From a virus, in IMG/VR virus record IMGVR_UViG_3300045120_000343, positions 1-57,727 of that record: a stretch of 57,727 bases of DNA, one strand, 5' to 3'. Numbering within the stretch: the stretch's first letter is position 1; every line of letters starts with the position of its first letter. The notes beneath the pieces are model-generated. The model had not been told where the DNA came from. It saw nothing but the letters and a program-made list of their open reading frames with translations, and made no database searches. Below, piece by piece: positions 30,573 through 37,644 of the stretch. Both the position numbers and the translations under genes were made by a program.

Positions 30573-31465
30573 AGCGGATCGAGTCCAACACCTTCGCGGC
30601 GGTCATTCGGCTCTACTACGCGAGCCCGAAGTTCCAGGCGCTCGAACGCAGCACGCAAGTCGGCTATCGGCAGTATCTCAAGGTTGCCGAACATCCCAAC
30701 GTACTTGGAGCTCTGCCCGTCGGCGTGATCCGGCCGGCGCTGGTGCAGCACTACCTTGACGCCTTTGCCGACCGTCCCGGCGCCCAACAGCGCGCAAAGG
30801 TGGCGATCAAGGCCGTGGAGAAGTGGGCGCTGGTCCGGGATCTCCTACCGTTCCCTATCACCACGGGCACCGAGGTAGTCGGCGGCGGCGACGGTCACAG
30901 GCCCTGGACCGAGGCCCAGGTCGCCTGCGCCGAAGCCTACGCGCGGCCCGAGATCAGCCGCCTCGTCACGCTCGCCGCAAATACCGGACAGCGGGGATCG
31001 GACCTCGTCCGCATGCGCTGGTCCGACATCGAGCGGGTCGACGGCCGGCTCGGGATAAATGTCACCACGCAGAAAACCGGCCGGGTGCTCTGGATACCGC
31101 TTACGGAGGCCCTACAGGCGGCTATGGCGAGCTGGGAGCGGCGGCCGGGCATGATCCTGCTGACGCGCTACGGGCAGCCCTGGGCGCACCGGAAGGCCGC
31201 CCATGAGGCATGGACGGGAGAGCGCGACCGCAATCCGAAGCTCGGGCTCTGCGCCGGCCTGGTGCTCCATGGGCTCCGCGCGACCGCTATCGTGCGGCTG
31301 CGCCGTGCCGGCTGCCCGCCGACGCTGATCTCCGACATGGTTGGGCTGAGCGTGCCCATGGTCGAGCGGTACTGCCGGTTTGCGAGCCAGCGGGAGTCGG
31401 CGATGGCCGCGGTCCACTATCTGGATCGGAACCCGAAGCCGACAAGCAAGAAGGAAACGGGGTGA
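30569..31465 (+). CDS. int: tyrosine integrase
   Basis: 298 residues from ATG 30569. The catalytic domain has NTGQRGSDLVRMRWSDI (Arg142), VTTQKTGRVLWIPL (Lys169), LVLHGLRATAIVRL (His234, Arg237) and VPMVERYCRF (Tyr268). The N-terminal half is the helical core-binding domain (STQVGYRQYLKVAEHPNVLG). It integrates the phage into the host chromosome. The attachment site was not identified; no tRNA-like segment was seen nearby. The C-terminus ends KKETG, a junction sequence repeated in the next genes. Confidence 0.92.
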   Translation: MKRIESNTFAAVIRLYYASPKFQALERSTQVGYRQYLKVAEHPNVLGALPVGVIRPALVQHYLDAFADRPGAQQRAKVAIKAVEKWALVRDLLPFPITTGTEVVGGGDGHRPWTEAQVACAEAYARPEISRLVTLAANTGQRGSDLVRMRWSDIERVDGRLGINVTTQKTGRVLWIPLTEALQAAMASWERRPGMILLTRYGQPWAHRKAAHEAWTGERDRNPKLGLCAGLVLHGLRATAIVRLRRAGCPPTLISDMVGLSVPMVERYCRFASQRESAMAAVHYLDRNPKPTSKKETG

Positions 31466-31467
31466 AC

Positions 31468-31593
31468 ATGACGAAGCGATGGAGTTCAACCCGCAGCGAT
31501 CTAACCAAGACGAAACGCAGGGCGTCGAAGCAGGCGCGCATGAAGGTTCGTGCCGCCCTCATGAAGCCGGCAGGCAAGAAGGACACGGGATGA
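31468..31593 (+). CDS. 41-residue basic peptide
   Basis: ATG 31468, three bases after the integrase stop. MTKRWSSTRSDLTKTKRRAS then KQARMKVRAALMKPAGKKDTG-like end, very Lys/Arg-rich. It shares the KKxTG-ATGA end with its neighbours. Could be a small DNA-binding peptide or a product of a duplicated junction. Weak but coupled. Confidence 0.45.
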   Translation: MTKRWSSTRSDLTKTKRRASKQARMKVRAALMKPAGKKDTG

Positions 31594-31817
31594 GCACGTG
31601 GAATGACATGCCGAATGACTACGAACATGCATGTGCCGAGATTAAGCGGCAGTGGGAAGCGATCGAACATATCGGGAGAATGACGGCACCGACCGTTCGT
31701 GCGCTGATCTTCGAGCATCTCGTCGGTCGTGACTGCCGTCTTGTCGAAACAGCCCATGATGTAGCCGATGAAATCATGCGGGAACTTGCCAGAGCTAGGG
31801 GGAAGGAAACGGGATGA
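31590..31817 (+). CDS. helical hypothetical protein
   Basis: 75 residues from ATG 31590 (ATGA overlap). MSTWNDMPNDYEHACAEIKR then QWEAIEHIGRMTAPTVRALI, ending RELARARGKETG. Mostly helix. Its end repeats the KETG-ATGA junction of the integrase. No family recognised. Confidence 0.55.
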   Translation: MSTWNDMPNDYEHACAEIKRQWEAIEHIGRMTAPTVRALIFEHLVGRDCRLVETAHDVADEIMRELARARGKETG

Positions 31818-32113
31818 GCGACATCGTGGAACAGTTAGAGGAAAAAGCTGCTCGTGCTCAGACACCAAAGAGCAGAGATTTTTACCGATCAATCAAGGCC
31901 GAGATCGAGAGGCTGCGGGCTGCGCTAGAGCCATTTGTCAGGGCTGCGGCCGATTTTGATTGTTGGGATGAAGCGCCGGCAGATAGTTTCCCGCTTCACA
32001 TCGAACATTGCTCGAACGAGAAGGCACAATTTACTATTGCCGATTTGCACCGACTTCGCGGGAACATCTACCGAACGCCCCGTTATTCCAAAACAGAAAA
32101 TGGGAGGGAGTGA
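31814..32113 (+). CDS. MSDIV-type coiled-coil protein
   Basis: 99 residues from ATG 31814. MSDIVEQLEEKAARAQTPKS, then EIERLRAALEPFVRAAADFD. The MSDIV start and IERLR coiled coil recur in the gene at 33056, a common kind of small rhizobial phage protein of unknown role. ATGA overlap with the gene before. Confidence 0.6.
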   Translation: MSDIVEQLEEKAARAQTPKSRDFYRSIKAEIERLRAALEPFVRAAADFDCWDEAPADSFPLHIEHCSNEKAQFTIADLHRLRGNIYRTPRYSKTENGRE

Positions 32114-32253
32114 CGTGTCGTGATTTTTGGTAAGACGTTGAATGATAAAATGATTTCTTCGCCCCCCACTTTCTCGAAGAGAAGCGCGACTAAGCCAAAA
32201 TCAAAGGCTTGTGGCTCTGTGAGTATCCTAATCGGGCCGAGGAGCAATGAACG
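32114..32253. other. gap with one weak 35-residue ORF
   Basis: A plus reading from ATG 32150 to TGA 32257 (MISSPPTFSKRSATKPKSKA...) overlaps the next start as ATGA but has no ribosome site and a Ser/Lys/Pro-rich product. It may be fortuitous. Nothing else stands out. Confidence 0.3.
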
Positions 32254-32451
32254 ATGAAGCCAATACCGATCGTTACCGGGCGCGACATTGCCGAGAGGTT
32301 CGGCTACGACCAAGTTGTAATCATCGCGCGCAAGATCGGCAAAAATGGAGGCGAGTACGTCACCACTTATGGGCGCGATAAAGCTCACTGTGATGTTGCT
32401 AGGCAGATAGGAGAATTTTTTAAGTACAAATTGATGGACTGGCCACAATGA
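32254..32451 (+). CDS. small hypothetical protein
   Basis: 65 residues from ATG 32254 (MKPIPIVTGRDIAERFGYDQ). VVIIARKIGKNGGEYVTTYG then RDKAHCDVARQIGEFFKYKL: a compact alpha/beta fold with a GR-rich turn, like short early phage proteins. No family recognised. Confidence 0.6.
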   Translation: MKPIPIVTGRDIAERFGYDQVVIIARKIGKNGGEYVTTYGRDKAHCDVARQIGEFFKYKLMDWPQ

Positions 32452-32558
32452 CCAACAGAGTTCCGGTGGGTGTCTCCTGGGTCGTTCCGTCCTCGATCGC
32501 GGTTCGGCACGCCAATAGACACCCCGTAAGCCGTCGAGGCGGGCCGGGAGCAAAGTGA
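32448..32558 (+). CDS. 36-residue basic peptide
   Basis: ATG 32448 overlaps the previous stop as ATGA, stop at 32558. MTNRVPVGVSWVVPSSIAVR then HANRHPVSRRGGPGAK. Basic, with a mild hydrophobic head. Evidence is coupling only. Confidence 0.4.
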   Translation: MTNRVPVGVSWVVPSSIAVRHANRHPVSRRGGPGAK

Positions 32559-32565
32559 GGATAGG

Positions 32566-32757
32566 ATGAAGCACGCAGCACCAGCTTACAGAACTGTTCC
32601 CACAAGAGCATGGGCCGCGATAAGCGAGGATGTCCCTCCGAACATTTATGAAGTGGCCTGGTATCGCGAACAGCTTCGCGGCGATCTGCGGCACATCAGG
32701 GTTTCGATAATTCCCAATGTGAAGAAAAGAAAACGGCGCAAGCCAAAGCGAGGATAG
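32566..32757 (+). CDS. short basic protein
   Basis: 63 residues from ATG 32566 behind GAGGATAGG. MKHAAPAYRTVPTRAWAAIS then EVAWYREQLRGDLRHIRVSI, ending in a KKRKRRKPKRG tail that should bind nucleic acid or act as a charged tail. No family recognised. Confidence 0.6.
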   Translation: MKHAAPAYRTVPTRAWAAISEDVPPNIYEVAWYREQLRGDLRHIRVSIIPNVKKRKRRKPKRG

Positions 32758-32758
32758 G

Positions 32759-32845
32759 ATGGGCGAATGGTTCATTGCCGGAGCAATCGCCGTCTTGCTT
32801 ATCATCTGGCTTGTCGTCGACCTAATAGTAGCGCTGGGAGGATAG
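32759..32845 (+). CDS. 28-residue membrane peptide
   Basis: ATG 32759 behind GAGGATAGG, stop TAG 32845. MGEWFIAGAIAVLLIIWLVV then DLIVALGG: one membrane helix. It has the same start element as its neighbours. Function unknown. Confidence 0.5.
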   Translation: MGEWFIAGAIAVLLIIWLVVDLIVALGG

Positions 32846-32920
32846 GTTATGATGTGGCAGTTGCAATGGCAATATCAACGGCTCTTGGCCTATTGGCGGT
32901 TGATCATAGGCTGGAAAGTT

Positions 32921-32999
32921 CACCCCCTCCCGGAAGGGAAGGCATGTGACGGAAGTCACACGTCCGGTGCGGAGCGGCGCACTAAAATATCCGCTCACT
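32921..32999 (+). ncRNA. structured RNA, possible group II intron 3' relic
   Basis: A stem GTGAC-GGAA-GTCAC (32946-32959, GNRA loop) is followed by ACACGTCCGGTGC (32958-32970). This resembles the 3' half of group II intron domain V, where a GNRA stem is followed by a CG bulge and (A/C)CGGTTC. The next hairpin GAGCGG...CCGCTC (32972-32977 with 32991-32996) has the place and size of domain VI, with AC after it. The 5' half of domain V does not pair fully and no reverse transcriptase is present, so a decayed fragment or a different small RNA is possible. Call is tentative. Confidence 0.3.
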
Positions 33000-33055
33000 T
33001 AACCAACTACAAGGAACCGCGGAAGCAACATCAGTCGAGTGCCGGGAAGGATAGG

Positions 33056-33358
33056 ATGAGCGATATCGTGAAGCGGCTGCGCGCATACGCGGAAAACACA
33101 GAAATTCATTCTGAAGTCGGGCCGACAGAAATATGCCTAGATGCCGCCGACGAGATCGAGCGACTGCGGCGCGAGTGCGGACGCTGGAATGTTCTTGGAG
33201 TAGTGGAAATGGAGACCGAGATAGAGCGGCTGAGGGCTATCATCGCTCTGCACGAAAAAAGGAAAGCAGGCATAGGCGGCGTTCTGTTTGATCGGACTGG
33301 CGTGAACCAGACGCAAAAAAAGGCCGCACCATCCGGCGAACCGGACAGCGCGGCCTAG
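33056..33358 (+). CDS. MSDIV-type coiled-coil protein, second copy
   Basis: 100 residues from ATG 33056 behind AAGGATAGG. MSDIVKRLRAYAENTEIHSE, then LDAADEIERLRRECGRWNVL. Same start and IERLR helix as the protein at 31814. The last codons lie in a strong hairpin that ends transcription from the other strand. The frame stays open upstream to ATG 32849 (MMWQLQWQYQRLLAYWRLII), which also has an AGGATAGG site; that extension crosses the structured region and may be a disrupted small gene. Confidence 0.6.
   Translation: MSDIVKRLRAYAENTEIHSEVGPTEICLDAADEIERLRRECGRWNVLGVVEMETEIERLRAIIALHEKRKAGIGGVLFDRTGVNQTQKKAAPSGEPDSAA
33315..33356 (-). terminator. Rho-independent terminator for leftward late transcripts
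   Basis: On the minus strand the hairpin AGGCCGC...GCGGCCT (33356-33321, with inner TCCGG-CGAA-CCGGA) is followed by TTTTTT (33320-33315). That is a complete intrinsic terminator for the lysis and tail operon. On the plus strand the same hairpin overlaps the last codons of the gene at 33056 but has no T-run after it. Confidence 0.85.
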
Positions 33359-33436
33359 TCAGGGAGGAAACGTCCAAGGAGGACGTCGGATTGTCACAGC
33401 TCTCGCTGCGACCTCGTTGGCGGACTAGCCGCCGAA

Positions 33437-34297
33437 TTATCCGCCTTGCGGCACGCCATTTTGCTTCACCTTCCGACTAAGGCTGATGAAGGTGAAGATT
33501 ACGCCAATGGCTAAGAGCGCGAGCCCTCCTATCGCGATCATGATGGCCCATGTGGCGCTGCTGCCTGCACCAACCCCCGCGCTGTCGGCCTGTTGTCTCA
33601 CAAGCACCCTCACCTGCTCCGCAATGGCAGCCACTGCCGGATCGCTGAACTTGCGCTCGCCGACGCCCTGCGCACTGCCCTGTTCAAGAGACTGAACGCG
33701 CGTTCCGATAGCAGTGACGGTTTGCCCGAGCGTAGTGAACTGATTCTGAATGTTGCGATTGGTCTCGGTCGCCGTCGAGGCAACCAAGCTTCTGAGCGCA
33801 TCCGCAGTGGTCGTGTTTTGAGTCGAAAGAACAGCCGCCGACTCGGTCACTGTCTTTGCAAGACCGGCCGCTGTCTGGATGGCTGCCGAGCTAGTCTGAT
33901 CGACTGCCGCCTTGTCCACCTGCCTGATAGCGTCAACGCGCGCCTTCTCCGTGTCTCGGATCAATTTATCGAACTCTGCACGGAGTCGTGCCTCAGCCTC
34001 CAACCGCTCCGTGTTGGCCTGAAGCAATTCCCGATCATGCTGCGACCGAAGTGCACTAAGTTCAGCAACGAGCTTCAACCTTGCGTCTGTGCTTTCTTGC
34101 AACGCAGCACGCAGATCGTCCTGGCGCTTGATGGCGGCTTCCACGAGCTGCAGGACATTCTTCGATGGGTCGAATGGCAACGCACCGGTCACCATTTGCC
34201 CGCCCGAGCTGACCCCCAATGAAGGATTGTCGGGCGCCGACTGCGCCCACGTCGGCACAGCGAGGATGAGAAAGATCAAAACCAATAAATTGCGCAT
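33437..34297 (-). CDS. exported coiled-coil protein with C-terminal span (spanin-like)
   Basis: 286 residues from ATG 34297. Residues 1-19 are a signal peptide (MRNLLVLIFLILAVPTWAQ, no lipobox). Residues 50-130 are a long charged coiled coil (EARLRAEFDKLIRDTEKARV), followed by Thr/Ser-rich helices (TQNTTTADALRSLVASTATE). A single span IMIAIGGLALLAIGVIFTFI lies near the end and a basic tail follows. One protein that crosses the periplasm and ends in the inner membrane resembles a unimolecular spanin, but without lipidation. It is the last gene of the lysis block before the terminator. Function inferred from layout. Confidence 0.5.
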   Translation of the reverse strand: MRNLLVLIFLILAVPTWAQSAPDNPSLGVSSGGQMVTGALPFDPSKNVLQLVEAAIKRQDDLRAALQESTDARLKLVAELSALRSQHDRELLQANTERLEAEARLRAEFDKLIRDTEKARVDAIRQVDKAAVDQTSSAAIQTAAGLAKTVTESAAVLSTQNTTTADALRSLVASTATETNRNIQNQFTTLGQTVTAIGTRVQSLEQGSAQGVGERKFSDPAVAAIAEQVRVLVRQQADSAGVGAGSSATWAIMIAIGGLALLAIGVIFTFISLSRKVKQNGVPQGG

Positions 34298-34320
34298 TGC
34301 CCCTCCGCCCGCTCTCCTCG

Positions 34321-34617
34321 TTATGCGGGCTGCCGCAGCTTGTGCACCGCAGCGAGGACCACGGCCGTTGCGTCGTGGTACTGCTGGGCGGTCATCTCTT
34401 CTTCGTGACCGACGGCTTTGAGCGCGGCGTGCAGGCCAGCTACCGCGGCCTTAAGCCGCCCAACCGGCGTTTGATCGATGCCACCGTCAGCGGCTCGGAT
34501 GATGTCGATCGAACCCTCATGCCAAGTCCCCCTCGGAGCAAGATGGGCTTTCCAGCTCTGTCCCTCGGCGTAAGCCTCAAGCGCGGCGGCGCCTGCGTCG
34601 ATTTCAGCGTTCGTCAT
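34321..34617 (-). CDS. helical hypothetical protein
   Basis: 98 residues from ATG 34617. MTNAEIDAGAAALEAYAEGQ then IDQTPVGRLKAAVAGLHAAL and a YHDATAVVLAAVHKLRQPA end. Helical bundle by appearance. Lysis region, role unknown. Confidence 0.5.
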   Translation of the reverse strand: MTNAEIDAGAAALEAYAEGQSWKAHLAPRGTWHEGSIDIIRAADGGIDQTPVGRLKAAVAGLHAALKAVGHEEEMTAQQYHDATAVVLAAVHKLRQPA

Positions 34618-34641
34618 GTCACAGCCTCCCGGTGAGCAGTC

Positions 34642-35187
34642 CTATGGCTTCGCTGGAGCAGCCGCCGATGCGGGCGCCGCAGCAGCCGCCGTCGCCGCCG
34701 CTGCGCCAGGAGGCACGATCGCGGCCAGCGCGGCGTTGATGTTCGCGCCTGAGAATTTCGACACCAGCACACTGAGCGCGGAATACTCGGCATCAACGAA
34801 AAACCCGGTCGACGGCACGCCGAGCTTTGCCTGCAATACTTGCACAGCCGCTTTCGTCTTCGGCCCCCATGAGCCGTCTACCTTGAGCGGCGCGTCGAGC
34901 TTGATATATCCCGTCGCGTCGATGAAATTCAACGTCTCCTGGACATAGGCCGTGTTATCTGGATGCGCATGCACGAGCGCGGCTGCAGCAGCGTGAAGCA
35001 CGGGATCCAGTTTTGGAAATAGCGCTGCGCCCGCATCGGCCAATACCTGGGCAACTGGCGTGCCGGTGACGACGGCGGCGACCTTGGCAATACCGTTCCC
35101 GGATGAACGAGTCCACGCCGAGACGATCTGCGGGATGAGTTGGACTAACGCAGGGACGAACGAGGCGAGGAGAGCAAAGATGGGCAT
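34642..35187 (-). CDS. peptidoglycan-binding protein
   Basis: 181 residues from ATG 35187. Residues 1-24 are hydrophobic (MPIFALLASFVPALVQLIPQ). Residues 103-135 are a PG_binding_1 domain: VDGSWGPKTKAAVQVLQAKL then STGFFVDAEYSALSVL. No hydrolase motif is seen, so it probably anchors to the wall and works with the endolysin. The C-terminus is an Ala/Pro-rich tail. It lies next to the holin gene. Confidence 0.7.
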   Translation of the reverse strand: MPIFALLASFVPALVQLIPQIVSAWTRSSGNGIAKVAAVVTGTPVAQVLADAGAALFPKLDPVLHAAAAALVHAHPDNTAYVQETLNFIDATGYIKLDAPLKVDGSWGPKTKAAVQVLQAKLGVPSTGFFVDAEYSALSVLVSKFSGANINAALAAIVPPGAAAATAAAAAPASAAAPAKP

Positions 35188-35224
35188 GGTACGTTCCTTT
35201 CAGATTATGTTGAGAGTTGGCGGA

Positions 35225-35608
35225 TTATTTGTTGCTTGCGACAGCCTTCGCGGCCGCGGTTCCAGCCACTACCACTGCGGGGCCGGGAATGGCCGCTGCG
35301 AGTTCCTTGCCTTCCGGCGTGTCTGCGGTAATGACGCCCGCGACGTGAGGCACTTCGCTCGCAACCTTGACGGCGTTCCGTTGTCGGTGAACGAACCAAC
35401 CCCAGATCCCGAAGACTAAACTGATCATGGCGCCCGCACCCTGAATAAACTCATCGCTGGTCACGACCGCGATGACCTGATCAGAGGTAGCCCAACCCTT
35501 GCCGGCGACAAATCCAGCGATTGCGCCGCCGAAGGTAGCCGCCGCCCATCTGATCGCGCTCTTTATCTGTTCAGCGTTGGGGCTGACGGTGTTATCCATG
35601 GCATTCAT
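35225..35608 (-). CDS. holin
   Basis: 127 residues from ATG 35608 (ATGA overlap). KSAIRWAAATFGGAIAGFVA is the first membrane segment, IQGAGAMISLVFGIWGWFVH the second, with an RQRNAV charged edge; this follows the Pam3-gp28-type holin pattern. The tail is Ala/Val-rich (PGPAVVVAGTAAAKAVASN). It opens the inner membrane to release endolysin. The start at 35632 adds a head that overlaps the upstream gene. Confidence 0.72.
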   Translation of the reverse strand: MNAMDNTVSPNAEQIKSAIRWAAATFGGAIAGFVAGKGWATSDQVIAVVTSDEFIQGAGAMISLVFGIWGWFVHRQRNAVKVASEVPHVAGVITADTPEGKELAAAIPGPAVVVAGTAAAKAVASNK

Positions 35609-35820
35609 CGGCGCGGGCCGTCCTTTGTCCATCGCTCAATCGGGAATTCCAGCTCAGCCATCCACCGGAACGGATAGGGGCCGCGATCCATGCGCCACCC
35701 TCCGAACGGATAGGCGTAGCCCTCGATGTGCGCCCACCATCCCCAACGCTCGCCACGGTAAACGCAGAAGCGTTTCCCCGGCACCGGCAAATGGATTGCT
35801 GGCGGACAGTCGAGGGGCAC
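35605..35820 (-). CDS. small Trp-rich protein
   Basis: 71 residues from GTG 35820; the stop overlaps the holin start as ATGA. PLDCPPAIHLPVPGKRFCVY then RGERWGWWAHIEGYAYPFGG and FRWMAELEFPIERW. Two Cys and many Trp/Tyr. No family recognised. The open frame continues upstream, but that would overlap the previous gene. Confidence 0.5.
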   Translation of the reverse strand: MPLDCPPAIHLPVPGKRFCVYRGERWGWWAHIEGYAYPFGGWRMDRGPYPFRWMAELEFPIERWTKDGPRR

Positions 35821-35824
35821 GGCG

Positions 35825-36037
35825 TCACTTAGGCGCGACCGCTGGCGGCACGAGCGGCGCCGGCACGGCGACCATCTGGCATTCGCCGTGAACGCCGAAC
35901 GGAGATATTTGGTCATAACCTAATCTTTTGCGCGCGAACTCGCATTTGACTTGATCAGGATATGTCTTTTCCAACGTGCCAGTCTGAACGTGCCAGACGG
36001 TGAAAAGAACGATCGCCCATTCGTAATACATGCTCAA
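35825..36037 (-). CDS. short hypothetical protein
   Basis: 70 residues from ATG 36037 (ATGA overlap; another ATG two codons on). MSMYYEWAIVLFTVWHVQTG then TLEKTYPDQVKCEFARKRLG, two Cys and a Pro/Val tail. It resembles the 96-residue protein upstream in layout (exported start, then Cys-containing part). Function unknown. Confidence 0.5.
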   Translation of the reverse strand: MSMYYEWAIVLFTVWHVQTGTLEKTYPDQVKCEFARKRLGYDQISPFGVHGECQMVAVPAPLVPPAVAPK

Positions 36038-36324
36038 CTCCTGATGTCAGGCCGCAGCCCGTGCGCTATCTCGTGCGCGTAGTCGATCGGATTCTTGTTG
36101 ATGCATTCGCGCGAGAACGACATGGCCGGCGGCACTCCGCCGTTGAACTCCCCCGCCACGACGCGGAAATCGTTGTCGGCGCTCGCTTTTTCCTCGAGCG
36201 CCGCCAGCCGGGCCTCGCATTCTCCCTGGTCGGCGTACTCCGGCGTTCCGATTTCCCAATAAAGCAGCGTCATGCTTGGGACGCTGAGCAGGATTAGGAC
36301 CGGCCAGAATGCGAAGAGTTTCAT
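36034..36324 (-). CDS. exported small protein
   Basis: 96 residues from ATG 36324. MKLFAFWPVLILLSVPSMTL is a signal or anchor segment, followed by EIGTPEYADQGECEARLAAL and FSRECINKNPIDYAHEIAHG. Two Cys. Probably periplasmic. No family recognised. ATGA overlap on both sides. Confidence 0.55.
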   Translation of the reverse strand: MKLFAFWPVLILLSVPSMTLLYWEIGTPEYADQGECEARLAALEEKASADNDFRVVAGEFNGGVPPAMSFSRECINKNPIDYAHEIAHGLRPDIRS

Positions 36325-36872
36325 GCGACTAAATCATCGCCTGGCTTGGCGACGATCCGCTTGATCTCGGCGAGGAACGCCGCTCGAGCCCTCGGCGTCT
36401 CGCCGGGGTGAAAGGCATACTGAGTCGACAAAATCAGAGTCGTGCGAGCGTTGCCCTTCGCCTTGTGCCACGCCAATGTTCCCAGAACGCCGGTCATAAT
36501 GGTGCCGAAAGGCCAGGCCGGGTTGTAGAATTCGTGGGCGAAGAGGACGTTCGACGGGATCGGCCAGTCCGCGCCAGCGCTCGATGCCTGGAATCCGAAA
36601 ATCCCGTGGATGATTACCGCCTTGGCATACGTCGCGGCAACCGTGCAATTGCAAGCGCCAAGCGACGTGCCGACGACCATGCGGATCGCGTTCGCTGGCG
36701 CATGGATCAGATCGTTGGCGCATTCCTGAACTTCAAAATCCCTGTATGGCGAGCGCCCAAGATCGACGCCCGGGATCGCCTTCCTGATCTCCTCCGTGAA
36801 TGAGTATGCGCCCGGATCGGTGACCGGCCCAAACATGCCGGACATGGTGCGAATGATGACGGGCCTGATCAT
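36321..36872 (-). CDS. alpha/beta-hydrolase-like protein in lysis cassette
   Basis: 183 residues from ATG 36872. VIIRTMSGMFGPVTDPGAYS opens like a small alpha/beta hydrolase. NAIRMVVGTSLGACNCTVAA carries a G-x-S-x-G nucleophile elbow (GTSLG, Ser70), then IHGIFGFQASS and a later TQYAFHPGETPRAR with a possible His155. A membrane or lipid-acting esterase in a lysis cassette recalls the LysB esterases of mycobacteriophages, here in a Gram-negative phage. The full catalytic triad could not be placed, so activity is uncertain. Confidence 0.5.
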   Translation of the reverse strand: MIRPVIIRTMSGMFGPVTDPGAYSFTEEIRKAIPGVDLGRSPYRDFEVQECANDLIHAPANAIRMVVGTSLGACNCTVAATYAKAVIIHGIFGFQASSAGADWPIPSNVLFAHEFYNPAWPFGTIMTGVLGTLAWHKAKGNARTTLILSTQYAFHPGETPRARAAFLAEIKRIVAKPGDDLVA

Positions 36873-37066
36873 TTGGTTGTGTCTCTCAGTCCCGCATGGC
36901 GCATTCGCTGCAGCGTCTCGATCTCGGCCCGAAGCATTTCGGCGTCGAGTTCGAGTTCGGTTTCCCGAGCAACGACGCGCTCGGCAAGCTCGTTCGGCAA
37001 GATCACGTAGGCGTAGCCTTCGGCGAGCCGGTCACGGATGTAGGCGATGGGGTCATCGATGCTCAC
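36869..37066 (-). CDS. short helical protein
   Basis: 65 residues from GTG 37066, overlapping the endolysin stop as GTGA. VSIDDPIAYIRDRLAEGYAY then VILPNELAERVVARETELEL and a charged coiled end. No family recognised. The longer open frame from 37180 lies inside the endolysin gene. Confidence 0.55.
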   Translation of the reverse strand: MSIDDPIAYIRDRLAEGYAYVILPNELAERVVARETELELDAEMLRAEIETLQRMRHAGLRDTTK

Positions 37067-37644
37067 GACTCCCGCACCCAACGGATTGAGTGGTCCAATT
37101 CGGCGAGCCGCGCGAGGATCGGCGCGCAGCCGGGCTGTGTATCCCACACGCTGCCATTCCACACATGGTCGGCTACCCATTTTCCGGGACGTTGGATGTT
37201 TGTTCCGCCAAAGATGTAGCTAGAGGGAATGCCTTTATTTGCTGATCCCCAGCCATTGAATTGCTCGCAGTAGAAGAGTTGTTTTTCCAGCACGGTCAAA
37301 TCTTTGACTGCGCTCAGGCCGTCCATCCTCAGCGCGTCGATCGCGCCATCAACAAATGCGTTTGGTCCTAAGAACGGGCCGCGATTCTTCGGCACGATCG
37401 TTGTCTTGCGCTTAAGCGTCTGCCCGTTGCCGAGATAGGTCCCGAAATTTGCGTTGCTCTCGCGCAGATGCAGAACAGCCGTTAGCTGCCACGGCACGCC
37501 CGTTTTGCTTTCAATCGCGACGTAGATCGCCTTATGCGCAAACAACTGTGCGGCATAGCCGTCGAACTCGTGGAGGCGATTTGGCTTGATCGCCATCGCG
37601 TCCCAGTATTTTTTATAGAGCGGCCACATTTGAGAATATCTCAT
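37063..37644 (-). CDS. endolysin, lysozyme-like
   Basis: 193 residues from ATG 37644. The core reads GVPWQLTAVLHLRESNANFG, with Glu62 in the LRES context and the TYLGNGQTL turn after it, as in phage lysozyme-like muramidases of alphaproteobacterial phages. Later LEKQLFYCEQFNGWGSANKG and a GTNIQRPGKWVADHVWNGSV are consistent. It would cut peptidoglycan glycan strands. No signal peptide, so it depends on the holin. Confidence 0.72.
   Translation of the reverse strand: MRYSQMWPLYKKYWDAMAIKPNRLHEFDGYAAQLFAHKAIYVAIESKTGVPWQLTAVLHLRESNANFGTYLGNGQTLKRKTTIVPKNRGPFLGPNAFVDGAIDALRMDGLSAVKDLTVLEKQLFYCEQFNGWGSANKGIPSSYIFGGTNIQRPGKWVADHVWNGSVWDTQPGCAPILARLAELDHSIRWVRES

Noticed and set aside
30569-31480. 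attP beside the integrase
   Set aside because: No tRNA 3'-end-like sequence or core repeat with arm-type sites could be recognised by eye.
32083-32805. 240-codon minus reading across the short early genes
   Set aside because: Antisense to several coupled plus-strand genes with good ribosome sites; no start site.
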